From an uncultured Eubacteriales bacterium (lineage in GTDB: Bacteria; Bacillota; Clostridia; Oscillospirales; CAG-272): a stretch of 14,975 bases of DNA. The notes beneath the pieces were generated by a model. That model was given only the letters and a program-made list of their open reading frames with translations, made no database searches and was not told where the DNA came from. Both the position numbers and the translations under genes were made by a program. The stretch spans positions 1 through 14,975 of the forward strand of contig CABPZV010000030.1 in assembly GCA_902462015.1 (NCBI GenBank). Direction: 5' to 3'. Of the stretch, positions 7,253-13,900 are shown piece after piece. Each line of letters starts with the position of its first letter. Within the stretch, counting starts at the first letter, position 1.

Positions 7253-7825
7253 TTAATAGTATTTTGATGTGACGCGCTTTCCCATTTGGCAGAGGCAGTT
7301 AATTAGCTCTGAAACAACTTTCATCTTATGTTCGAAGCTAATAGTACTTCCAGGTAATTGATGGGCTTCATTGATTGCCCTTCCTACAAAAAATCTGATG
7401 TTTTGGGCATCATCAAAAAGTATCCGGCAAATTTTGGATACAGAATCTGAATATTGTACTGAGCGGAAGTGAACATCGCCATTATTTATATAAAGCCTTG
7501 CGCGCTCAAGTACCATTCCAAGCGTAATTACGCCTTCAGTGACAATATCTACGCCTTCAATCTGTCCGGACGGAGGTATTGTACAATCAACATAATTCAA
7601 ATCTACTATAAGTTCTGTTCCAAGATATTTTGAGGCTAATATAGCAGTTGTCCCTCCGCAAATTATATGCCTGCCTTCTGAAGAAAAAAATTCTGACATC
7701 ATGTTATCGATAAGGCTATTATTTGACGGAGGACCAACCATTATATTAACAATAAAACTTTCATCAGGTTTACATTCCTGAGGACTGTTTTTATAATTAA
7801 CTCCAAGGTTATCAGATAAATTCAA
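7253..7825 (-). CDS. Stand-alone C-terminal domain of hydrogenase-associated SpoIIE-like protein
   Basis: A 190-residue protein matching, as I recall the family, the C-terminal half of the SpoIIE-like serine phosphatases encoded beside [2Fe-2S] ferredoxin and [FeFe]-hydrogenase genes in Clostridia. Recognisable pieces are IMVGPP (28–33), IICGGTTAILASKYLG (54–69), the TIPPSGQIEGVDIVTEGVIT region (82–101), INEAHQLP (151–158) and the ending MGKRVTSKYY. The PP2C-type phosphatase domain that normally occupies the first ~200 residues is absent. Upstream there is only a 42-nt spacer with its own SD (AAGGGG) about 11 nt before TTG 7825, so this looks like an intact short gene rather than a fragment. 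It directly follows the thioredoxin-like ferredoxin, the usual neighbour. Biochemical function unknown. Confidence 0.75.
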   Translation of the reverse strand: MNLSDNLGVNYKNSPQECKPDESFIVNIMVGPPSNNSLIDNMMSEFFSSEGRHIICGGTTAILASKYLGTELIVDLNYVDCTIPPSGQIEGVDIVTEGVITLGMVLERARLYINNGDVHFRSVQYSDSVSKICRILFDDAQNIRFFVGRAINEAHQLPGSTISFEHKMKVVSELINCLCQMGKRVTSKYY

Positions 7826-7867
7826 AAAAATAATTCCCCTTATTATTTTTACTTTCTTTTTTGGAGA

Positions 7868-8113
7868 TCAATTCGATATTTTTTTAAGAATATTATTCTC
7901 AAAAAAGCTTGTCGTTTCTTCGGGAACTACAGAAAAAATTTCACCGTCAACCGAAACACAAACATCGTTTTGACAATTCCCCATACAAAAAGTACCGGAA
8001 AGTTCTATACGATCTTCAAGATCATACTTTTCAATAAGCTTTTTTATACAACTTACAACCTGATGAGAACCTTTGAGATGGCATGAGCTGCCTATGCATA
8101 CTACAACTTTCAT
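7868..8113 (-). CDS. Thioredoxin-fold [2Fe-2S] ferredoxin (NuoE/HymA-like)
   Basis: An 81-residue single-domain ferredoxin of the thioredoxin-like [2Fe-2S] type, related to the 24-kDa NADH dehydrogenase subunit and HymA. The four ligands are Cys6 and Cys11 in VCIGSSCHLKGS and Cys43 and Cys47 in TFCMGNCQNDVC, giving the family pattern C-x4-C…C-x3-C. It is expected to carry electrons in the cytoplasm. I chose ATG 8113 because the family starts immediately before this first cysteine motif; a longer in-frame reading from 8224 adds 37 unrelated residues. An AAGGGA lies about 15 nt upstream, rather far. The companion gene 42 nt downstream is the SpoIIE-like domain, repeating a known hydrogenase-cluster pairing, but no hydrogenase gene is present here. 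Confidence 0.88.
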   Translation of the reverse strand: MKVVVCIGSSCHLKGSHQVVSCIKKLIEKYDLEDRIELSGTFCMGNCQNDVCVSVDGEIFSVVPEETTSFFENNILKKISN

Positions 8114-8193
8114 AATGCAGTGATAATTTCCCTTCTTTCCCGGAAAACCGGCAGTGTTTTTCAATAAGGGCTGAAAGCCCGGAATTAACATTT

Positions 8194-8278
8194 TAATGGC
8201 AAAACGATGGAGAAGGCAAACCAAAGCTATGACAGCTGCAACAGGTGGGTAGACTTACTCTTTCGTCATATACCATTA
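8194..8278 (+). ncRNA. Possible structured + strand RNA ahead of terminator
   Basis: On the + strand, TAATGG (8194–8199) pairs with CCATTA (8273–8278), and ACGA (8204–8207) pairs with TCGT (8263–8266), enclosing a small AGCT/AGCT hairpin (8225–8237). A terminator starts 2 nt later. The arrangement resembles a small RNA or a riboswitch-like fold, but no known class matches and the stems are short. Low confidence. Confidence 0.25.
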
Positions 8279-8279
8279 T

Positions 8280-8310
8280 ATTCCTGTCTCAAATAAAATG
8301 AGACAGGAAT
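8280..8310 (+). terminator. Perfect hairpin with + strand U-tract
   Basis: ATTCCTGTCTCA (8280–8291) pairs perfectly with TGAGACAGGAAT (8299–8310) around a 7-nt loop. On the + strand the tail is TTTATTTTTC, a good U-tract. On the minus strand, where both neighbouring genes lie, the tail is ATAATGG and is poor. It could still act weakly as the end of the minus-strand operon. Confidence 0.7.
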
Positions 8311-8330
8311 TTTATTTTTCTTATGTTATT

Positions 8331-9566
8331 TTAAAACAGCAATATCAGAAATTGTGACAATAGCACAACTGATATCAAAGCTACAGGATATGTTGCAGCA
8401 TATGCAGCTGCAACATTTTCTGTACCGGCAACACTGATAAGTGTACCAAGCGCAGGCGTACTTGTCATTCCCCCGGTGATGGAACCCAGATTATTGAGCA
8501 AACTGAGCTTGAGCACATATTTTGCAAAGAAATAACCGATAACCATCGGCACAAGCGTCATTACTACACCGTAAATGAAATATATCGGCTGGAAGTTTTC
8601 AATAAAGCTTGCGCCTCCGGCAACTCCTGCACCGATAAGGAACAGCATAAGTCCCAGTTCCCGGAATACTTTAAGGGTAGATTCCTCAGGCATGAGATTT
8701 ATTTTTCCGCATTTTCCAAAATGACCGAACAAAAGTGAAATTAGCAGGCATCCGCCCGTTGTTGTAAGCGAGAATGTAGTTCCTGAAAGTCCGTTAGAGG
8801 ACAGCGGAATTTTTATCATTCCGACAAAAATTCCTATAATGGCGGCAAGTGCAAAAACCATTATTCCAAACGGATCCATATCTATTAACTTTTTTACGCC
8901 GTTTTTCTTTTTACTGGAACCGTCGTCTGCGATTATAAGCTTTTTGCGTTCTTCCTCCATATCTGCTTTAGAAAACTTAGGTATTAGCTGTACAAAAAGC
9001 ACTACGCCGATAACTCCGAAGATATATGCAATGCCGTGTCCGACAGACACAATATCTTCATATGCTGCTGCTACAGTAGCCTTTGCAGCTGAAAATGCAG
9101 GTGTTGATGTAAGCGATCCTGAAAGAAGTCCTACCACCATCGCAGTAAGTCTGTCAAAATCTGTTTCTCCTCCGACTGTTCTGCCGAACATTATGCATCC
9201 GACCGCAGCAAGACCGCCCGCAATTATAATAATAAGTCCAAGACAAACATAGGATTTGAAATTTTTCTTCATATTACTGAAAAATTTTGGACCTGCTATA
9301 AAGCCAACAGACGTTACAAAAAGAATCAATCCCATATTTTCTATAATCTTTAAAGCGTTTTTTGTATAATCGACGAGCTGTGCGTCAAGCTGCTTGTAGA
9401 ACAAGCAGCCATAGACAAGAGCTATTATGAAAACGCCGGCCGTGCCGAGAGAAACGCCTTTAACTGTTATACGTCCCAATGCGTATCCGATTGCAGCGAT
9501 TGCAAATACACTGAAAATTAGAAATGTAATTCCGGTGACAGGAATTACTCCGCCAAACAAAGACAT
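8331..9566 (-). CDS. AspT/YidE/YbjL-family transporter (AAE family), likely dicarboxylate or amino-acid exchanger
   Basis: A 411-residue polytopic membrane protein with two homologous halves of about 5–6 hydrophobic segments each. The duplicated family motif appears as GSLTSTPAFSAAKATVAAAY in the first half and GSITGGMTSTPALGTLISVA in the second. Between the halves is a short charged cytoplasmic linker (around EEERKKLIIADDGSSKKK), not the paired TrkA-C domains of longer relatives. Characterised AspT exchanges aspartate for alanine. Being the last gene after the fumarate reductase-like pair (14-nt gap, SD GGAG before ATG 9566), this one is inferred to export succinate, import fumarate or aspartate, or exchange them. 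The substrate is inference from context only. Confidence 0.85.
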   Translation of the reverse strand: MSLFGGVIPVTGITFLIFSVFAIAAIGYALGRITVKGVSLGTAGVFIIALVYGCLFYKQLDAQLVDYTKNALKIIENMGLILFVTSVGFIAGPKFFSNMKKNFKSYVCLGLIIIIAGGLAAVGCIMFGRTVGGETDFDRLTAMVVGLLSGSLTSTPAFSAAKATVAAAYEDIVSVGHGIAYIFGVIGVVLFVQLIPKFSKADMEEERKKLIIADDGSSKKKNGVKKLIDMDPFGIMVFALAAIIGIFVGMIKIPLSSNGLSGTTFSLTTTGGCLLISLLFGHFGKCGKINLMPEESTLKVFRELGLMLFLIGAGVAGGASFIENFQPIYFIYGVVMTLVPMVIGYFFAKYVLKLSLLNNLGSITGGMTSTPALGTLISVAGTENVAAAYAATYPVALISVVLLSQFLILLF

Positions 9567-9580
9567 TTAGTCAACTCCAA

Positions 9581-11182
9581 TCATTTTGTACTCTTTCGAG
9601 CATAATTTGGAAGCAACTTGGGAGAAACGACATCTGTTTTGACGTTTCCTGCCGCCATCTCTGCCGCGAAGCGGTCAATATGCTCAAGTGTAAGTTTTCC
9701 GGTTTTGGTATCCTTAGAACGGGCTGCTGCCTGTTTCCCTGCATTGCGTCCGAAGACTATGATATCAAGCAGTGAGTTACCCATAAGACGGTTTCTGCCA
9801 TGAATACCGCCGACTGCTTCTCCGGCGACAAAGAGATTTTCGACTCCGGATTCGCCGTTTGCGTAGATATCTATACCTCCATTCTGATAGTGAAGCGTCG
9901 GATATACAAGAATAGGTTCACGCCGTATATCAATACCGTATTTTCCAAACATACGGAGCATTGCCGGAATTCTGCTTTCGATAGTTCCCTCCCCGTTTTT
10001 CAGCTCAATCATCGGAGTATCAAGCCAGACTCCGACACCGGAGGCTGTGTGAATTCCTTTGTCCCTGGCGCTGCATTCACGGATAATTGACGCAGCGGAG
10101 ACATCACGTGTTTCGAGCGGATGCATAAATACTTCGCCGTCGGAATTGATGAGCTTTGCGCCAAGCGAGCGTACTTTTTCGGTGACAAGAGCGCCGAAAA
10201 TCTGTTCCGGATAAGCAGCGCCGGTAGGATGATATTGAAGCGTATCTGCATAAAGAAGTTTTGCTCCGACTCTGTAAGCAAGCACAAGGCCGTCCGCAGT
10301 TGCGCCATAGTGATTTGATGTAGGAAATCCCTGATAATGTAGTCTTCCGGCGCCTCCGGTGGCGATAATTACTGTTTTAGCTTTGGCTACGAGAAGCTCG
10401 TCAGTTTCCATATTCAGCAGAACAGCTCCGGACGCCCGTCCATTCTCATCAAGAATAAGTTCAATTGCTGCTGTAAAATCTACAACCGGAATCTGGCGGT
10501 TGAGTACCTCGTCGCGAAGTGTTCTCATAATTTCCGCACCAGAATAATCCTTTGCAGCATGCATTCTTTTCCGTGAGGTTCCTCCGCCGTGTGTTGTAAT
10601 CATGGTACCGTCAGGCATCTTGTCAAATTCGACGCCAAGATTGCTGAGCCATTCAATCGCTTCAGGAGCTTCGCTTACAAGCTTGCGGAGCAATTCCGGC
10701 TTGGCGGCAAAATGACCGCCGCCGAAAGCGTCAAGATAATGCTGCGCAGGAGAATCATTTTCCTTGTCAGCGGCCTGAATTCCGCCCTCCGCCATCATTG
10801 TATTGGCATCTCCGATGCGGAGCTTAGTAACTACCATAACCTTTGCACCGGCATTGTCAGCTTCAATTGCAGCGGAAGCTCCTGCTCCGCCTCCGCCGAT
10901 TATTAGTACATCTACATCATAATCAGGATTTTCCAAATTCGGCTTATGATCCTTAAGACGGCTGTTAGCCTGAAGAAGCTCAGCAAGCTCTTTCGGTACC
11001 TTTTCACCCTTGTTAGGTCCTATTTTGAGTTCGGCAAATTCGCCTTTCTTATAGTCAGGATGATATTCTGAAAGGAGAGCGTCTTTCTCTTCGGCTGTCA
11101 TTCTTCTCGGCTCAAGCGCAGCATTGGCAGCACGATTTGCTTCAACTTTTTTGATCGATTCAAGCATTTCTTCGTTGTACAT
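9581..11182 (-). CDS. frdA: Fumarate reductase/succinate dehydrogenase-type flavoprotein subunit
   Basis: A 533-residue FAD protein of the SdhA/FrdA/NadB superfamily. The dinucleotide-binding motif VLIIGGGGAGASAA spans 92–105 after an unusual ~87-residue charged N-terminal extension. Active-site residues known from SdhA/FrdA are present: His318 in HPTG, Arg359 in ETRD, His431 in HYQNGGI and Arg465 in HGRNRLMGNSLLD. The covalent-FAD His of membrane enzymes (SHT) is Asn127 here (ANTMMAEGGI), so FAD should be non-covalent. Only ~55 residues follow the last motif, so the C-terminal helical domain is mostly missing. SD GGGAGGG precedes ATG 11182, 14 nt after the iron-sulfur subunit gene. Most likely it reduces fumarate to succinate; L-aspartate oxidase is less likely because of the FrdB partner. 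Confidence 0.9.
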   Translation of the reverse strand: MYNEEMLESIKKVEANRAANAALEPRRMTAEEKDALLSEYHPDYKKGEFAELKIGPNKGEKVPKELAELLQANSRLKDHKPNLENPDYDVDVLIIGGGGAGASAAIEADNAGAKVMVVTKLRIGDANTMMAEGGIQAADKENDSPAQHYLDAFGGGHFAAKPELLRKLVSEAPEAIEWLSNLGVEFDKMPDGTMITTHGGGTSRKRMHAAKDYSGAEIMRTLRDEVLNRQIPVVDFTAAIELILDENGRASGAVLLNMETDELLVAKAKTVIIATGGAGRLHYQGFPTSNHYGATADGLVLAYRVGAKLLYADTLQYHPTGAAYPEQIFGALVTEKVRSLGAKLINSDGEVFMHPLETRDVSAASIIRECSARDKGIHTASGVGVWLDTPMIELKNGEGTIESRIPAMLRMFGKYGIDIRREPILVYPTLHYQNGGIDIYANGESGVENLFVAGEAVGGIHGRNRLMGNSLLDIIVFGRNAGKQAAARSKDTKTGKLTLEHIDRFAAEMAAGNVKTDVVSPKLLPNYARKSTK

Positions 11183-11196
11183 CAGTTCACCCTCCC

Positions 11197-11883
11197 TTAT
11201 TTCTCTATTTCTCTGTTATTATAAAGTTCTTTCATCTCTTCGACAGGTTTTTGCATCAGATTCTGCAGAAGCTCCTCAAAGCTTCCGTCTTTGATTTCCT
11301 TTACACGTTTTTCAAGATGTCCGCATTTCGGCGCAAGATATTTTCCATTTAATCTGCGCGCGAGCATCGCAACCTGCGGATGAGAAATTCCGGCGGGACA
11401 GCGTGACGAGCATACGCCGCACATTACACAGTCAAATGATTCTTCTGCGCACTTTTCATATTCACCGCGCTGCGCATAAGCTATGTACTGCATAACGTTG
11501 AGTCCCTGCGTACAGCTCTTGGTGCATGCATTGCATCCGATGCAGGCATATATCTCCGGATAAAGCTGCATCATTATCTGCTCTGTGGGCTTTATTTTTT
11601 CAATATCATAAATCTGTTTGACAAGCGGAAAGAAAGGAAGTGTCGCAATGTACATTCCCTCTTCAACTTGAGTCTGACATGCAAGACATACCTGAAGCTC
11701 CTGTTTGCCCTTGATTCTGTATATTGTAGCACACGCTCCGCAGAAACCATTCCGGCAGCCGCATCCGCGTTTAAGCTGGTATCCGGCGTATTCCATTGCA
11801 GTCATAATTGTGAGGCTTGCCGGTACCGAATATTTCTTACCGAACAAATAGATATTAACCATATTTTCCATATTGATTTCCAT
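11197..11883 (-). CDS. frdB: Fumarate reductase-type iron-sulfur subunit (SdhB/FrdB, HdrC-like C-terminus)
   Basis: A 228-residue electron-transfer subunit. The N-terminal plant-ferredoxin-type [2Fe-2S] domain has Cys41, 43, 48, 51 (RGCGCRNGFCGAC) and Cys66/69 (CLAC). The C-terminal part carries two complete CxxCxxCxxxC sites, Cys114/117/120/124 and Cys152/155/158/162 (CVMCGVCSSRCP). Full four-Cys sites suggest two [4Fe-4S] clusters as in HdrC or TfrB, rather than the [4Fe-4S] plus [3Fe-4S] of membrane FrdB. The CCG domain of methanogen TfrB is absent. It should pass electrons from the Flx module to the flavoprotein. ATG 11883 is the outermost start; ATG 11871 is equally possible, and a hairpin sits at the start site. 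Confidence 0.92.
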   Translation of the reverse strand: MEINMENMVNIYLFGKKYSVPASLTIMTAMEYAGYQLKRGCGCRNGFCGACATIYRIKGKQELQVCLACQTQVEEGMYIATLPFFPLVKQIYDIEKIKPTEQIMMQLYPEIYACIGCNACTKSCTQGLNVMQYIAYAQRGEYEKCAEESFDCVMCGVCSSRCPAGISHPQVAMLARRLNGKYLAPKCGHLEKRVKEIKDGSFEELLQNLMQKPVEEMKELYNNREIEK

Positions 11884-11911
11884 CCCCTGCGACCGCAGGG
11901 GTTATTCCTTT
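11884..11911 (-). promoter_or_regulatory. SD–hairpin–start arrangement before frdB
   Basis: On the minus strand AAAGGA (11911–11906) is followed by 4 nt, a perfect 7-bp GC-rich hairpin CCCCTGC-GGTC-GCAGGGG (11901–11884), and then ATG 11883. If the hairpin is looped out, the SD lies about 4 nt from that ATG. Alternatively the GGGG arm is itself the SD for ATG 11871 and is hidden in the stem. Either way, translation could depend on this structure. Confidence 0.5.
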
Positions 11912-12032
11912 CTCACGGATTTTAAACCAAATGCTTGAAGTCCCCACTCTTTAATCTGGATGATTTCCATCAGTTCAATATGATGTATCACACATTAATA
12001 AAGCGGTTTTGTCTTCTTCTTCTTCGGTATTA
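11912..12032 (-). other. Gap between flxA and frdB
   Basis: This is the only real gap in an otherwise overlapping or tightly spaced operon (149 nt including the start-site hairpin). Promoter-like pieces on the minus strand are weak: a TTGAAC near 11974–11969 with an ATTAAA 17 nt on. I see no terminator and no coding potential. It may hold an internal promoter or an mRNA processing site. Confidence 0.3.
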
Positions 12033-12860
12033 TTAATACTCATCCGGAAGCTCACCGAGCTCATCAAAGCGGAATACCGGACCGTCCTTGCACACATATT
12101 TATTTCCAATGTTGCACCGTCCGCATTTACCGATTCCGCACTTCATGCGAAGCTCCATTGTAGTATATATCTGAGTATCTTTAAATCCAAGCTCCTTGAG
12201 CGCAGCAAGCGAAAATTTTATCATAATCGGTGGGCCGCACATAAGCACTGTCTTTGAAATATCCGGGGACAGCTCTTTAACATAATTTGGTACAAATCCG
12301 ACGTGGCCATCCCATCCGGATTGTTCACGGTCGATAGTAAGATTTACCTCAAAATCCGGCGCTGTCATCCATTCGTCGATTATTTCCTGATAATCAACAA
12401 GGTCATCCTTAGATCTTGATCCGTAGATAATCTGAACCGAGCCGTATTTGCTTCGGTTATCACGTACATAATTAATTACCGAGCGAAGCGGAGCAAGTCC
12501 GATTCCTCCGGCGATAAACACAAGATCCTTTCCGAGAAGCGCACCTTCCACCGGAAAAGCGTTTCCGTACGGTCCGCGCACGGTAATCTGCTGTCCTGGC
12601 TCGATCATGTGCAGCCATTCTGTAAGACATCCGCATTTCTTTATACTGAACTCCATAAATTCGGTATTTGTCGGCGAAGAAGTTATCGAAAACATAGCTT
12701 CACCTATTCCTGGAATCGAAACCATAGCGCATTGTCCCGGCATATGGTCAAATGGTTTTGTACCGTCAGGCGTGAGTACCCGAAAGGTTTTAACGTCCGG
12801 AGTATCCTGTCTGATGTCGGTAACAACGCCAATTTTGGGAATGAGCATTTCTTCTGTCAT
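12033..12860 (-). CDS. flxA: FlxA-like FAD/NAD(H)-binding oxidoreductase with [2Fe-2S]
   Basis: A 275-residue ferredoxin–NAD(P)+ reductase-like subunit of the FlxA/AsrB/HydG group. The flavin-binding motif is FSITSSP (57–63), the NAD(P)-binding motif is GGIGLAPLRSV (118–128) with CGPP at 208–211, and a C-terminal [2Fe-2S] site uses Cys241, 246, 249 and 257 (CGIGKCGRC…C). It is the predicted NADH entry point that passes electrons to the FlxB and FlxC ferredoxin domains. The start is ATG 12860, overlapping the upstream stop by one base (TAATG), with GGGGAGGA upstream; an in-frame ATG at 12947 would add 29 residues from inside flxB and is rejected. A sulfite reductase subunit (AsrB) is the main alternative, but no AsrC is present. 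Confidence 0.88.
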   Translation of the reverse strand: MTEEMLIPKIGVVTDIRQDTPDVKTFRVLTPDGTKPFDHMPGQCAMVSIPGIGEAMFSITSSPTNTEFMEFSIKKCGCLTEWLHMIEPGQQITVRGPYGNAFPVEGALLGKDLVFIAGGIGLAPLRSVINYVRDNRSKYGSVQIIYGSRSKDDLVDYQEIIDEWMTAPDFEVNLTIDREQSGWDGHVGFVPNYVKELSPDISKTVLMCGPPIMIKFSLAALKELGFKDTQIYTTMELRMKCGIGKCGRCNIGNKYVCKDGPVFRFDELGELPDEY

Positions 12861-13900
12861 TATTTGTCCTCCCCTATCGATTTCATAACCTTTACGATAT
12901 TCATATGAATCGGACATTTTGCAAGGCATCTGCCGCATCCGACGCACCCATACTCACCGCCGTTATTCATCGGAAAATAAATAAGCTTGTGCATAAAACG
13001 CTGACGAAAACGTTCGAGCTGGGTAAGCCTAGGCTGCCCTCCGGCCATTTTGGTAAAATCGGAGTACATACAGGAATCCCAGCATCTGAAACGCTTGATT
13101 CCATGACCGGTGTCAAATTCCTTTATGTCATAGCACTGGCATGTCGGGCAGACAAAAGTACATGTTCCACATCCGAGACATGCCTCGGAAAGCTCCTTCC
13201 ACTTTTCAGACGAAAACGTATCCATCATACTTCTGCCATCAAATTTTTCTGTACTTAGATTATGAAGCGGAAGCTTATCATAAATCGTATTTGTCCGATT
13301 TTGCTGAGCTTCGACGGCTTTTTCATCGGATACATCGGCCTTTTCTATTATTTCTCCGAGCGATTCGAGTAGAGCTCTTCCCTTTTCGCTGACAGCCTTA
13401 AGCATCAGCGCATCCGTGGTTTTCCACGCCTTAATATCACCGTCGGAGGATTCTGTCGGATCAATCCCGAAGGTCTTACAGAAACAGGTTTCCGCCGGCG
13501 CCGTGCATGCAAGCGTAATTACGGTTCCGTGACTGCGCCTGTTGAGATAATACGAATCGGCAGGCTCCTGTTCGATAAACACCTTGTCGAGAATTTTAAA
13601 GCTTCGCGCATCGCATGACCGTACACCGAATATTACAAAATCTTCGGTTTCAGTACGTGGATCAATTACCTCTATCTTTTGTCCGTCTACCTTGAAATCT
13701 ACGAGATTTTCTGTCTGAGGAAAGAAGAAGTCCTTAGCAGAACGAACTGTATTGCCGGCATCGGAAAGAGTAACGCCTGTTTCATATTTTTTAAAACGCG
13801 CCGAACCGTCAGAATCATCCGACGGGATATAAAGAACCTCTTTCCCGGCAATTTTATCAAAAAAATCATAAAGTTTGTCAAGAGAAAGCTTATACATCAT
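12860..13900 (-). CDS. flxB: FlxB-like (AsrA/HydB-type) [4Fe-4S] protein
   Basis: A 346-residue cytoplasmic electron-transfer protein related to AsrA and the beta subunit of sulfhydrogenases. The N-terminal domain has the family segments FGVRSCDARSFKILDKVF (91–108) and LACTAPAETCFCKTFGIDP (130–148). The C-terminal part has two cluster sites: Cys241/244/247/251 (CLGCGTCTFVCPTC) and Cys319/322/325/329 (CVGCGRCLAKCP). The start ATG 13900 overlaps the TGA of flxC (ATGA) and has GGGAGG 6–7 nt upstream, showing tight coupling. In Desulfovibrio FlxABCD, the homologous subunit links the NADH-oxidising FlxA to FlxD and HdrA. The specific Flx assignment rests on the whole gene set rather than on this protein alone. 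Confidence 0.85.
   Translation of the reverse strand: MMYKLSLDKLYDFFDKIAGKEVLYIPSDDSDGSARFKKYETGVTLSDAGNTVRSAKDFFFPQTENLVDFKVDGQKIEVIDPRTETEDFVIFGVRSCDARSFKILDKVFIEQEPADSYYLNRRSHGTVITLACTAPAETCFCKTFGIDPTESSDGDIKAWKTTDALMLKAVSEKGRALLESLGEIIEKADVSDEKAVEAQQNRTNTIYDKLPLHNLSTEKFDGRSMMDTFSSEKWKELSEACLGCGTCTFVCPTCQCYDIKEFDTGHGIKRFRCWDSCMYSDFTKMAGGQPRLTQLERFRQRFMHKLIYFPMNNGGEYGCVGCGRCLAKCPIHMNIVKVMKSIGEDK

Noticed and set aside
8194..8278. Cyclic di-GMP (GEMM-I) or cobalamin riboswitch
   Set aside because: GGCAAACC and AAAGCTATGACAGC fragments look suggestive, but the conserved order GGCAAACC–GNRA–GGGACGCAAAGC is not met, nor are the B12-box segments.
9800..10318. Several + strand reading frames across the frdA region
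   Set aside because: They are mirror readings of a strongly conserved flavoprotein gene, with no SD or recognisable product.
12861..12947. Upstream in-frame ATG extending flxA by 29 residues
   Set aside because: It lies inside the flxB coding sequence; ATG 12860 has a good SD and the TAATG coupling typical of the operon.
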